Origin: Bacteroidia bacterium
Lineage (GTDB): Bacteria > Bacteroidota > Bacteroidia > Cytophagales > Cyclobacteriaceae
Assembly (NCBI GenBank): GCA_012031955.1
Contig: JAAURZ010000023.1
Coordinates: 1-11,585, forward strand
Direction of reading: 5' to 3'
Length of the DNA stretch: 11,585 nt
Position numbers and translations under genes: made by a program. Of this stretch, positions 1 to 8,170 are shown piece after piece. Each line of letters opens with the position of its first letter. Within the stretch, counting starts at the first letter, position 1. The notes beneath the pieces are model-generated. The model did not search any database. It was not told where the DNA came from and saw only the letters and a list, made by a program, of their open reading frames with translations.

Positions 1-25
1 CTATTCTCTGGTGTGTTAGCTTACC

Positions 26-445
26 TTAATGGAGGTCTTCAGCGCCTTCTTTTTCGTCTTTGGGCACCACTATTTCGAGGATGCCCTTTTCGTACTTCGC
101 AGCAATGTTTTGAGTATCTACATTTTCAGGAAGCGCGAACGAACGGCTAAAGCTGCCATACTGTGTTTCGATCGAATGAAAGTTTTTCTCCTTCTTTTCG
201 GTCTTGAACTTGCGCTCACCGCTTATTGTGAGGTGGTTGTCGTTCAAGTCGATTTTAAAATCTTCTTTGCTCATGCCAGGAACGGCCACCTGAATGGCGA
301 AAGATTTTTCGTCTTCCACTACATCCACCTTAGGAACGAAACTCGACCCGCCGGCACGAACCAGTGAATCGTTGAAAAAACGGTCGATCAGGCTGCTGAA
401 CGACGTAGGGGTGTACTCACCCGCATTGTATCTTACCAAGCTCAT
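26..445 (-). CDS. Small heat-shock protein, Hsp20/alpha-crystallin family
   Basis: An ATP-independent holdase chaperone of the cytoplasm that binds unfolding proteins under heat or other stress. The 139-residue protein has a short N-terminal arm with the segment SLIDRFFND, then an alpha-crystallin domain from about residue 38 to 128. This includes the strand-rich core around VAVPGMSKEDFKI and the family signature near the end, KGILEIVVPK (the G-I/V-L plus PK hallmark). I chose the ATG at 445 (MSLVRYN) over the in-frame ATG at 469, because MSLVRYN resembles other Bacteroidota Hsp20 starts and is preceded by an A-rich stretch. The upstream region on the minus strand has a weak -7 match (TACTTTTC, 508-501). 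The frame is intact, unlike most neighbours. Family assignment is firm; client proteins and regulation are unknown. Confidence 0.95.
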   Translation of the reverse strand: MSLVRYNAGEYTPTSFSSLIDRFFNDSLVRAGGSSFVPKVDVVEDEKSFAIQVAVPGMSKEDFKIDLNDNHLTISGERKFKTEKKEKNFHSIETQYGSFSRSFALPENVDTQNIAAKYEKGILEIVVPKDEKEGAEDLH

Positions 446-730
446 AGTTTTATTTTTTTGGTTGAACACGTTTGATTGATGTTACGCCTACCCTACACTT
501 GAAAAGTATGCCGATGGGTTTTTTGCGTCACAATGGCCGGATTTTGAAAATATCCAGGTTTAAATCAGCCAATTTGTCTCCTTTGGGTCACGGTTGACCT
601 GAAATACCGGGCTGCCAATTACCGGTCATTGGAAGGAGGAAATAAAGAAAAGGTGAGAGCTAAATTTTCTTATAAGCCGAAATAGTGAAATATAAGGTAA
701 ATTGATTTATCTTATTTTTTACATTTGTGA
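446..730. other. Divergent intergenic region
   Basis: This 285-nt stretch separates the Hsp20 gene (leftward) from the ATPase gene (rightward). It should hold both promoters. I see a -7-like TACATTTG at its right end (listed separately), a weak TACTTTTC on the minus strand at 508-501, and an 8-nt palindrome CTTATAAG at 669-676. A purine-rich AAGGAGG at 633-639 looks like a perfect Shine-Dalgarno sequence but leads into no open frame longer than about 10 codons. No convincing gene is visible. Confidence 0.5.
720..727 (+). promoter_or_regulatory. Candidate -7 element TACATTTG just before the ATPase start
   Basis: An exact match to the Bacteroidota -7 consensus TAnnTTTG ends only 3 nt before the ATG at 731. 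If used, transcription would begin at or within a base or two of the start codon, giving a leaderless mRNA. A possible -33 element ATTG lies at 701-704, but the 15-nt spacer is shorter than the usual 17-23. The same arrangement is seen before the XRE gene at 2615 and, with one mismatch, before the SGNH hydrolase. Confidence 0.45.
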
Positions 731-2176
731 ATGCCTAAGGTAAAATTACTAAGTCCATTTTCTGAGGAGCTAATCAACGACCGGCTACAATTTGAAAACC
801 CCTGGTGGCTAAAGGGCAGGATAGACGATTTCTACGGGACCAAGATGCATCGCCACTATTTTAAACTGCTCATACCCCTGGTAGAAGAAAAATCGGTTCG
901 CAGGTCGGTGGTGCTTATGGGGCCCGACGCGTGGGCAAAACGGTTATGATGCACCACTGCATCCAGCACCTGATCGAACGAGGTGTGAATCCAAAAAAAT
1001 AGGCTTCATCAACATAGAAAATCCAATCTTCAATAACATCGGGCTTGATCAACTTTTCGCGCACACCAGAAGGGCAAACGCCGACTCAGACCCTGCAGGT
1101 TGGTATATCTTCTTTGATGAGATTCAATACCTCAAAGACTGGGAGGTGCACCTAAAAGTGCTCACAGACAGTTATCCTCATACCAAGTTCATCGCTTCCG
1201 GCTCTGCCGCAGCAGCCCTGAAAATGAAAAGCCGCGAGAGCGGTGCCGGTCGCTTTACGGAGTTCATGTTGCCTCCCCTTACATTTCATGAATTCATTTC
1301 ATTCAAAGGCCTCGATCACCTGGTGTTTCCTGCTACGCTGGATTGGGAAAATAACCTCACGCGCTTCTTTGGCACAGCAAACATCAAAGAACTCAACGAC
1401 CAGTTTGTGGATTACATCAACTTTGGCGGCTATCCTGAAGTAATTTTCTCGGACACCATCCGCTCCAACCCTGGGCGGTATATACGGAGCGACATCATCG
1501 ATAAGGTGTTGCTGCGCGATCTTCCCAGTCTGTATGGTATCCGCGACGTACAGGAGCTCAACTCGCTTTTTACCACGCTTGCATACTATTCCGGCAATGA
1601 GGTATCGGTCGAATCGTTGAGCAAAGCATCGGGCGTCGAAAAATACCTCCTGAAAAAGTACCTGGAATATCTTGAAGCAGCATTTCTGATACGCAATGTT
1701 CATCGCATAGACGATAATGCGAAGCGATTTAGCCGGGCCAACTTTTATAAAATCTACCTGACCAATCCAAGCCTGCGGAGCGCGCTGTTTTCGCCACTGC
1801 AACCTACCGACAGCCACATGGGTGCCATGGTGGAGACAGCTATATATGCGCAGTGGCTGCACCGCGACTGGTTTGAGCCTCGCTATGCACGCTGGAAGAA
1901 GGGCGAAGTAGACATGGTTGGGATCGACGATAAGAAATTCAAGGCAAGCTGGGCGCTGGAAATAAAATGGAGCAACGAAGCTTACGAAAGCCCGGTGTAC
2001 TAAAGAGCCTGCTGGAGTTCTGCGAAAAGAACAAGCTATCGTCGGCCATGGTCACTACGCTCGACAGGCAGGGAAAGAAAGAAATGGATAGCGTTACGCT
2101 TCACTACGTGCCATCGTCGCTTTACGCCTACGTGGTTGGATTCAACACACTGGAACAGAAGTCGGGCAGACCGTAG
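731..2176 (+). CDS. AAA_14/DUF4143-type ATPase, split over three frames by single-base deletions
   Basis: The family joins an N-terminal P-loop ATPase to a C-terminal DUF4143 domain with a PD-(D/E)XK nuclease-like fold; its cellular role is poorly known. Repaired, the protein is about 482 aa. It has Walker A GPRRVGKT (64-71), Walker B WYIFFDEIQ (D130, E131), a sensor-1-like KFIASGS (153-159) followed by the typical ESGAGRF segment, and a nuclease-like D395...E411-x-K413. Three one-base deletions are needed: a C in CCC 923-925 (inside Walker A), an A in the A7 run 993-999, and an A in AAA 1987-1989. Together they restore the starting frame, which then reads to TAG at 2176. All family landmarks survive in order, so I read this as one gene with sequence errors. 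A real pseudogene is the alternative. It converges on the XRE pair with only 2 nt between the stops. Confidence 0.85.
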
Positions 2177-2178
2177 AA

Positions 2179-2406
2179 TCAGCTATTGATAAGTTCGCGC
2201 GCGTTCACCTGAAGCACCCTGGCAATCAGGAACAAAGTCTCCAGCGACAGCTGCGGGTTATTGTTCACATAGTTGCTCACCACCCCCCTGCTCTTGCCGA
2301 TGCGCTCTGCGAGTTCCGTTCGCGTGGTATCTTCGCGCTCCAGTATCTCCTTGATGCGGTTTGAATTTTTCTTTTTCGGACAAAGTTTTCTCGGAGGCGA
2401 TTTCAA
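2179..2406 (-). CDS. Small XRE-type helix-turn-helix protein (paralogue A)
   Basis: A putative cytoplasmic DNA-binding regulator of about 75 aa. A single XRE/Cro-like domain starts around NRIKEIL (residue 17). It includes the helix-turn-helix TELAERIGKSRGVVSNYVN and ends with the family-typical ARELINS. It is clearly paralogous to the next gene upstream (RIKE-L, S-YV, SL--LF-IA--L-V-ARELIN are shared). The start is uncertain: no ATG is available, and the given start is TTG at 2406, 11 nt after the stop of paralogue B, so the two probably form a two-gene operon. The N-terminal extension is rich in lysine and proline and may not all be translated. Single-domain XRE proteins of this size often accompany restriction, toxin or mobile modules, but none is seen here beyond the convergent ATPase. 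Confidence 0.8.
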   Translation of the reverse strand: MKSPPRKLCPKKKNSNRIKEILEREDTTRTELAERIGKSRGVVSNYVNNNPQLSLETLFLIARVLQVNARELINS

Positions 2407-2417
2407 AACGGATAACC

Positions 2418-2615
2418 TTAGTCATTGATCAACTCCCGGGCGCTCACGCCGAGCGCCTCGGCAATCCTAAACAGGTTTGTGAGAGAAGGCTCGACTTTTA
2501 GTAACACATAGCTATTGATGGAATTGTAAGTGATACCAGTCTGTTGAGCAAGCCAGTATTGACTTTTGCCCTTTTCTTTAAGTACCTCTTTAATTCGATG
2601 TAATTTCTTTGCCAC
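2418..2615 (-). CDS. Small XRE-type helix-turn-helix protein (paralogue B)
   Basis: A putative DNA-binding regulator of 65 aa from the GTG at 2615 (VAKKLHRIKEVL...). The XRE domain has the helix-turn-helix QYWLAQQTGITYNSINSYV and ends ARELIND. An in-frame ATG at 2657 would add 14 residues (MIYNYPSITFYICS). I prefer the GTG because the added residues do not resemble the family, and because an exact TACATTTG -7 element (2627-2620) sits inside that extension, 4 nt before the GTG. The gene is first of a likely two-gene operon with paralogue A. A 12-bp direct repeat 44 nt upstream of the GTG may be its operator (inference). Its DNA target is unknown. Confidence 0.82.
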   Translation of the reverse strand: MAKKLHRIKEVLKEKGKSQYWLAQQTGITYNSINSYVLLKVEPSLTNLFRIAEALGVSARELIND

Positions 2616-2619
2616 CGAA

Positions 2620-2627
2620 CAAATGTA
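2620..2627 (-). promoter_or_regulatory. Candidate -7 element TACATTTG for the XRE operon
   Basis: Read on the minus strand this is an exact TAnnTTTG, followed after 4 nt by the GTG at 2615. No TTTG-like -33 box is present at the usual distance, so activator dependence or a chance match is possible. Its placement supports the shorter start and a leaderless transcript. Confidence 0.42.
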
Positions 2628-2658
2628 AAACGTGATAGAAGGATAATTATATATCACA

Positions 2659-2687
2659 TATTTGTATATACTTCTTATTTGTATATA
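2659..2687. repeat. 12-bp direct repeat TATTTGTATATA, possible operator
   Basis: Two exact copies of TATTTGTATATA lie at 2659-2670 and 2676-2687, 17 bp apart start to start, in the AT-rich region upstream of the XRE operon. Tandem sites at a fixed spacing are a common way for XRE-type repressors to bind their own control region. That the XRE proteins bind here is inference. The stretch is AT-rich, so low complexity could also explain part of the match. Confidence 0.4.
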
Positions 2688-2855
2688 TTGCTACGCGTTT
2701 TTGAAGTTTATCGAAGGGACTTCGGAACAGAAAATTATGGCACAACACGAGACGTTAGACTTGAATTCGGGTAAAAAGAGACCATTGGAATGCGACCTAA
2801 ACACCCAGTTGGGGATTGCTGAGTACAGCACATAAACACACGGACCTTTCATAAG

Positions 2856-2895
2856 AAAAAAAAACCCACACCTGAATTCTCATCCAGCGTGTGGG
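2856..2895 (-). terminator. Rho-independent terminator of tRNA-Asn
   Basis: On the minus strand the arms CCCACAC (2895-2889) and GTGTGGG (2871-2865) form a 7-bp GC-rich stem, followed at once by nine T residues (2864-2856). The stem can extend by CTG/CAG pairing past a single bulged base, leaving a loop of about 10 nt. It begins 6 nt after the tRNA 3' end, which makes it the natural end of the tRNA transcript. Confidence 0.85.
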
Positions 2896-2901
2896 CCTGC
2901 G

Positions 2902-2975
2902 CTCCTCCTCTAGGGCTTGAACCTAGGACCCCCTGATTAACAGTCAGGTGCTCTAACCAGCTGAGCTAAGGAGGA
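2902..2975 (-). tRNA. tRNA-Asn, anticodon GUU
   Basis: The 74-nt sequence folds into a complete cloverleaf. The acceptor stem is TCCTCCT with AGGAGGA (seven pairs), the D stem GCTC/GAGC, the anticodon stem CCTGA/TCAGG around loop CTGTTAA (anticodon GTT at the centre), the variable loop GGGTC, and the T stem CTAGG/CCTAG with loop TTCAAGC. The discriminator base is G, and CCA is not encoded (the next bases are CGC), so CCA must be added after transcription, as is common in Bacteroidota. It is transcribed alone, with a promoter candidate upstream and a strong terminator 6 nt downstream. Confidence 0.97.
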
Positions 2976-2992
2976 ATTCCGTTTTGGGAGTG

Positions 2993-3024
2993 CAATATTA
3001 GGGATTACCACCTTAATTATCCAA
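2993..3024 (-). promoter_or_regulatory. Candidate promoter of tRNA-Asn
   Basis: On the minus strand TTG (3024-3022), a 21-nt spacer, and TAATATTG (3000-2993, one mismatch to TAnnTTTG) lie 17 nt before the tRNA 5' end. Position and spacing suit a tRNA promoter of the Bacteroidota type. The match is imperfect, so this is a moderate call. Confidence 0.4.
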
Positions 3025-3135
3025 CACACCCAGGCACTATTTTGAAAAAAGAAATAGCCATTTAGCCTCTTTTCTGTTCGATTTCAGCCTTCCCCGGCCT
3101 TATCTTACCCCATCATCCACCCCAACCCAAGTACT

Positions 3136-6100
3136 ATGAAATCAATCGCTACCTTCCTGCTCACCCTGGCCGCCTCAACGGCCATGCTGGCCCAGTCGCC
3201 GCTGTGGCTGCGGTACCCGGCCATTTCGCCCGACGGCACACAAATCGTTTTCTCCTACCAGGGCGACTTGTACAAGGTTGCCACTGCCGGCGGGCAGGCT
3301 GTACCACTAACCCTGCACGAAGCCCATGACTTTATGCCGGTATGGTCGCCCGACGGTCAGTGGATAGCGTTCGCCTCGGAGCGTTTCGGCAATTTCGACA
3401 TTTACCTTATGCCCGCGGCCGGCGGCGAGGCTACCAGGCTCACCTTCCACTCGGCCAACGACTACCCCACGGCCTTTACACCCGACGGCAAAAACGTTAT
3501 CTTCAATTCCCTGCGCACCGACCTTGAGGCGTATGCCGACTTCCCCAATCGCGCCATGCCCGAGCTCTATCAGGTGGCCGCGGCCGGCGGTCGCGAACTC
3601 ATGCTGCTCACCACGCCTTCGGAAATGGCAAGCTTCGATCCGGCCGGCAAGAAAATATTTTACCAGGACCGTAAAGGTTATGAAGACCCGCTGCGCAAAC
3701 ACCACCGCTCTTCCATCGCACGCGACTTGTGGGTTTATGATATGACATCAAAACACCACACACAACTCACCGACTTCAATGGCGAAGACCGCAATCCCGT
3801 TGTAGATGCGGATGGAAAATACTTGTACTACCTCAGTGAAGAAAGTGGCTCGTTCAACGTACATCGCCTTACCATTGCCAACGCCAAAGAAAAAGTAAAA
3901 CTCACATCTTTCAGCAAGCACCCGGTGCGCTCACTCACTATTTCGAAAGACAATACACTTTGCTTCTTCTACGACGGCAGCATCTACACCCTGAAAAGTG
4001 CCGGCGAGCCGAAGAAGGTAAACATCACCATCGCCACCGACGGAAGACTGAATGCCTACGAAGTGGTGCCGGTAAATGCCGGCGCCACGGAGATGGCCGT
4101 TTCCGAAAATGGTAAGGAGATCGCCTTTGTGGTGCGCGGCGAAGTGTTTGTGACAGCGGTAGAAAACGGCACCACCAAGCGCATCACTAACACGCCGGAG
4201 CAAGAGCGCACGGTGAGTTTCAGCAAAGACGGTCGCTCCCTTGTATATGCTGCCGAACGCAACGGAAGCTGGGATGTGTACAAGACGTCGATCGTGCGCG
4301 ACGAAGAGCCCTACTTCTATGCATCAACTATCTTGAAAGAGGAGCCCGTGGTGGCTACAGAAAAAGATGAGTTTCAACCCGTATTCTCTCCCGACGGCAA
4401 GGAAGTGGCCTACCTGGAGGAGCGCACCACTTTGAAGGTGATGAACCTTGCTGCCAAAACTGCTCGCACCATTCTGCCCGCCAAATGGAACTACTCCTAT
4501 TCAGATGGCGATCAGTACTACGCATGGTCGCCCGATGGAAAGTGGTTCCTTGTAAACTTCAACCAGGAAAATCACTGGATAAGCGAGGTGGGCCTTATTA
4601 GCGCCACCGGCACCGGCGACGTTCACAATCTCACACAAAGCGGCTACGAAGACTATGCACCCAAATGGATGATGGATGGAAAGGTGATGATCTGGTTTTC
4701 CGATCGCGACGGCATGAAGAACCACGCCAGTTGGGGTGCGCAAGCCGATGTATATGGTATGTTTCTTACACAGGAAGCCTTCGACCGGTTCGAATTGAGT
4801 GAAGCGGATTATGCGCTGCTGAAAGAAAAAGAAGAGAAGGACAAGGACAAAAAGAAAGATGAAACAGAGGCCACGCGAAAGGCAAGAAGGACCCCAAAGC
4901 AAAAGAAGAAACGAAAGACAAGGGTACTGATCCCATCAAGATTGATTTTAATGGACTGGAGGATCGCAAGGCCAAACTCACGATTCACTCGTCTGAAGTG
5001 GGCGACGCCTTCCTTTCCAACGACGGCGAAAAGCTGTACTACCTCGGTAAAGTAGAAGAAGGTGTTGACTTGTGGGTAACGGAGTTGCGAACGCATGACA
5101 CAAAAATCCTGACGAAACTCGGCGAGAATGCCGGCCCGCTGGTGATGGACAAAGACGGCAAGCATGCTTTTGTACTGGCGGAGGGGCGGATAACAAAAGT
5201 AAACCTGGAATCGGGAAGCAAAGAGCCGGTAAATATCTCAGGTGAAATGATGCTGAACAAAACAGCAGAACTAAGCTATATCTATGATCACGCCTGGCGA
5301 CAGGTGAAGAAAAAGTTCTACGTGACAGACCTGCATGGCGTCGATTGGGATTTCTATAAGAAAGAGTACGCGAAGTTTCTCCCTTACATCAACAACAACT
5401 GGGATTTTTCGGAAATGCTGAGTGAGCTATTGGGCGAACTCAACGCATCGCACACCGGCTGTCGCTATGGCAGCAACAACTCCCGCGGCGATAAAACCGC
5501 ATCGCTTGGCCTGATTTACGATCAATCACACAACGGCAAGGGTATTCGCATTGCGGATGTACTCAAAAAAGGTCCGTTCGACAAATCTGATTCGAAAGTG
5601 AAGAAGGGCAACATCATCGAAAAAATAGACGGTGTGGAAATACAAGCCGGCGAAAATTTTTATCAGAAACTCAATCGCAAAGACGGGCACAACACATTGC
5701 TGAGTTTTTATGATCCGATCTCTCACCAGCGCTGGGACGAAGTGATAAAACCGATTTCGCTGGGCGAAGAAAATGAATTGCTCTACCGTCGATGGGTGGA
5801 AAATCGCCGTCATGAAGTCGACAGCCTTTCGCACGGCACTGTCGGGTACATTCACGTGCGCGGTATGAACGACGGAAGCTATCGCACTGTATTTGAAGAA
5901 GCACTCGGCAAGTACGCCAACAAGCAATCGCTGATCGTCGACACCCGGTCAAACGGTGGCGGCTGGTTGCACGACGACCTCGTGACTTTTCTCAGCGGAG
6001 AAAAATACATCGACATGGTGCCGCGTGGTCAGTACCTCGGCTTCGAACCTCAGCGCAAGTGGACCAAGCCATCCGCCGTGCTCATCGGCGAAAGCAATTA

Positions 6101-6428
6101 TTCAGACGCGCACATGTTTCCTTTCGCCTACCACACCAAAGGTATAGGAGTTACCGTGGGCATGCCCATACCCGGCACCGGTACTGCAGTATGGTGGGAA
6201 CGACAGATAGACCCCACGTTGGTGTTCGGCATTCCGCAAGTCGGCATGGTTGGCCCCGATGGCAAGTATCTTGAAAACACACAGCTTGAGCCCGACGTGG
6301 TGGTGAAGAACAGTTACGAGCTGCTGGCAAAGGGGCGCGACGAACAAATTGAAAAAGCGGTAGAGTTGCTGATGAAGAAAGTGGCCGAGAAGCCGCAAAG
6401 CGAAAAACTGGAGACTATGAAAAAGTAA
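3136..6428 (+). CDS. Secreted tricorn-type S41 peptidase, broken by one frameshift
   Basis: A large exported serine protease of the tricorn family that trims peptides, probably in the periplasm. Repaired length is about 1097 aa, close to archaeal tricorn (about 1070). In order: signal peptide (1-19, cleavage near MLA-QSP); beta-propeller repeats with SPDG motifs (residues about 29-550, e.g. YPAISPDG, MPVWSPDG, FQPVFSPDG, YYAWSPDG); a lysine/glutamate-rich linker; a helical core domain; a PDZ domain (about 795-870); and the S41 catalytic domain. The tricorn tetrad is recognisable as S772-H773 (NASHTG), nucleophile S990 (NYSDAH) with D991, and E1047 (LENTQLEPD). The spacings 218 and 57 are almost those of Thermoplasma tricorn (S745/H746, S965, E1023). 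One base is missing between about 4861 and 4890 in the linker: the first frame runs on in low-quality sequence to 5055 and the second carries the rest to TAA 6428. The start follows from the signal peptide. Substrates are unknown. Confidence 0.92.
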
Positions 6429-6434
6429 CAGAAC

Positions 6435-7099
6435 CTACCTACTGGCCTTATGCACCGCACCGTACACGGTGCTGGCCAGGATGGTGGCACCTGCCGCATC
6501 CGGATGCACCCCATCCGGTACCAGCGGGCCTTTGCCTTCGAATGCTGAAAACAGGTCTATAATTTTCACCTTCGATTTCCTGGCAATCTGGTCGATCATC
6601 GGCAGAATTTCATTTTCGACCACAGTCGCGTTAATGCCCCAGTTCTCTTCGAATACCGGGATCGGATAGCAGATAAAGATCACGGGCCTGCCCGGCAACT
6701 TCCTGAATGAGTCAATCAGCTCAATGTAATTGTCTACAAACTCGTTCTTGTACTGCCAGTTCTGTGGCTTCGAGTCGTTGGTGCCGAGCTTTATCACCAC
6801 AATGTCGGGGTTCCATTGAAGCACCTCCTCATATTTGGCCTCGTTCCAGTATGGCGATCGCCCTTCTTCAGCAGCGTGCGGCCGCTCAACCCGTAGTTCC
6901 TCACTTCATACCCGCTGCCCAAAAGTCCCTGCAATTGTTCAGGGTACCTTTTGCCAACTTCAATGTTGGATCCTTCGGTAATGCTGTTGCCAACACACGC
7001 CACCTTCACGGCGGCCGTTGCGCCGGTCGCGGCTTCCTGCGCCGACGCAGTGACCAGGAGGGCGAGCAGAAAACAGAAAAACAGTGCAGCGTGCTTCAT
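6435..7099 (-). CDS. Secreted SGNH/GDSL-type hydrolase, broken by one frameshift
   Basis: An exported esterase or acetylesterase-like enzyme that probably acts on acylated lipid or carbohydrate in the periplasm or outside the cell; the substrate cannot be read from sequence. Repaired length is 221 aa. A signal peptide (1-20, TASA-QEA) precedes the four SGNH blocks: GNSITEG with Ser39, NYGLSG with Gly70, GTND with Asn108, and PDGVHPD with Asp196 and His199. The whole catalytic set is therefore present. A G is missing on the plus strand in the GG at 6853-6854. Restoring it changes the break GDRHTG into GDRPYWNEAKYEEVLQW, which joins the two halves smoothly. The gene converges on the tricorn protease gene (6 nt between stops) and diverges from the membrane-protein gene at 7197. 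Confidence 0.9.
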
Positions 7100-7103
7100 C
7101 CAA

Positions 7104-7134
7104 CGAAGATATTTTAAATGAAAAGCAAATCAAA
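7104..7134 (-). promoter_or_regulatory. Candidate promoter of the SGNH hydrolase, near-leaderless
   Basis: On the minus strand TTTG (7134-7131), exactly 19 nt, then TATCTTCG (7111-7104), a one-mismatch match to TAnnTTTG, and 4 nt before the ATG at 7099. Spacing is ideal for the Bacteroidota housekeeping sigma factor. The element lies so close to the ATG that the message would have almost no leader. Confidence 0.5.
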
Positions 7135-7146
7135 CTCTGTGAAACA

Positions 7147-7177
7147 TTTGGAAAACAGCTCCCGTTCATTAGCTTTG
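7147..7177 (+). promoter_or_regulatory. Candidate promoter of the 7197-11585 gene row
   Basis: TTTG (7147-7150), exactly 19 nt, then TAGCTTTG (7170-7177): a full match to the Bacteroidota -33/-7 consensus. It lies 19 nt before the ATG at 7197, giving a leader of roughly 12-15 nt. It sits back to back with the SGNH promoter without overlap. It is the best promoter match in the window. Confidence 0.62.
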
Positions 7178-7196
7178 TGATTCAAAGTACTTTGCA

Positions 7197-7821
7197 ATGA
7201 AGGAAGTTCAGGAATACGAAAAAGACATCGCCTCCATACGGACCATGATGGAGCGGTCGGCCAAGTTTATCTCGCTCAGCGGCCTCTCTGGCGTTCTGGC
7301 CGGAGTCTACGCACTCATCGGCGCGGCAATCACCTACTACACCACCTACTACCCTGTCTCCATTTTTCGATATCGTCATTTATTCGGTCCAACGTACCGA
7401 CATCATATTGAAGTTGATTCTGATCGCCGCCGGCGTGCTTATCGCATCGGTCACTACGGGTCTGTTGCTTAGCCAGCGCAAGGCAAAACGTCATGGTATC
7501 AATTTATGGAGCCCTGCCAGCAAGCGTCTCTTTTTGAACCTGGCCATACCCCTCGTAACAGGGGGCATCTTTATTCTCATTCTACTCTACACAGGGCACT
7601 TTGGCGTGGCCGCACCTGCCTGTCTTGTTTTCTACGGGCTCGCACTCATCCAGGCCAGCCCCAACACCTACGACGAAGTGCGCTACCTGGGGTTCTCCGA
7701 GATTGTTCTCGGACTTATCAGCGCAGTGTGGGCCGGCTATGGATTATTGTTCTGGGCCCTTGGGTTTGGTGTGCTGCACATCCTGTACGGCGCCATCATG
7801 TACAATAAATACGACCGGTGA
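7197..7821 (+). CDS. Multi-pass membrane protein of unknown function, broken by one frameshift
   Basis: I do not recognise a named family. Repaired length is 207 aa. The N-terminal 25 residues are charged (EYEKDIASIRTMMERSAKF) and may form a short cytoplasmic helix. About six hydrophobic segments follow, near 28-48, 68-91, 110-130, 134-152, 163-183 and 186-202. The protein ends in a short polar tail, MYNKYDR. An extra T in the run 7363-7367 breaks the frame: removing it joins YYPVSIF to DIVIYSVQRTDIILK. The stop overlaps the GTG of the next gene (GTGA, 7818-7821), so translation is probably coupled and the two products likely act together. A membrane partner or sensor for the winged-helix protein is a reasonable inference, not shown. 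Confidence 0.82.
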
Positions 7822-8120
7822 AAAATCCTTTCGAATACCTAGACAAGGCCCTTGAGCACCGGGTAAGGCTCCAGATCATGTCGATACTGGTGACGAACGA
7901 TTCCTTTGACTTCAACTCCCTCAAAGAATTTCTCGACGTTACCGACGGCAACCTCGCCTCCCACATCAAGGCATTGGAAAAAGAAAAATATATATCCGTG
8001 AATAAATTATTCGTTGATCGAAAACCCAACACCCGATACAAGGCTACCGAAAAAGGCCGGACAGCCTTTCGCAAACACCTCGACGCACTCGAAGCGCTCG
8101 TGAAGCAACAGAAAAGATAA
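7818..8120 (+). CDS. Winged-helix transcriptional regulator
   Basis: A 100-aa cytoplasmic DNA-binding protein of the small winged-helix type (PF13601-like, distantly MarR/ArsR-like). It opens with NPFEYLDKALEHRVRLQIMSIL. The recognition region is FNSLKEFLDVTDGNLASHIKALE, and a wing lies around VDRKPNTRYKATEKG. No ligand or metal-binding motif is evident. GTG is the start: it gives the 4-nt GTGA overlap with the upstream stop and places the conserved domain at the N-terminus. In Bacteroidota, regulators of this kind often sit next to creD-like genes, as here, with the radical SAM gene in between. The target is probably this gene row (inference). Confidence 0.88.
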   Translation: MKNPFEYLDKALEHRVRLQIMSILVTNDSFDFNSLKEFLDVTDGNLASHIKALEKEKYISVNKLFVDRKPNTRYKATEKGRTAFRKHLDALEALVKQQKR

Positions 8121-8170
8121 AAATTTTGCTCATTTACTTTGAATTTGAAAGTACTTTTAAATCGCAAATC

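Noticed and set aside
633..655. Perfect AAGGAGG followed by GTG at 653
   Set aside because: The frame stops after about 10 codons, and strong Shine-Dalgarno sequences are not the rule in this phylum. No product is supported.
993..999. Programmed frameshift on the A7 run in the ATPase gene
   Set aside because: A slippery A7 run is suggestive, but the same gene needs two more shifts of the same sign elsewhere and other genes in the window show similar indels. Sequence error explains all of them.
2418..2657. Longer start (ATG 2657) for XRE paralogue B
   Set aside because: The extra 14 residues do not look like the family, and the stretch contains an exact -7 element right before the GTG at 2615.
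2737..2835. Short open frame of 32 codons (MAQHETLDLNSGKKRP...) between the XRE operon and the tRNA terminator
   Set aside because: No recognisable domain, no promoter or ribosome-binding signal, and a length expected by chance. It may be a remnant, but I cannot support it as a gene.
2902..2925. tRNA-Asn 3' end as an attachment site for an integrated island
   Set aside because: I found no second copy of the tRNA 3' segment in the window and no integrase gene; insertion remains possible but unsupported.
6457..6472. Perfect 7-bp inverted repeat near the convergent stops of the protease and the SGNH hydrolase
   Set aside because: The loop is only 2 nt, there is no T run on either strand, and it lies within the SGNH coding region, so it is not a convincing intrinsic terminator.
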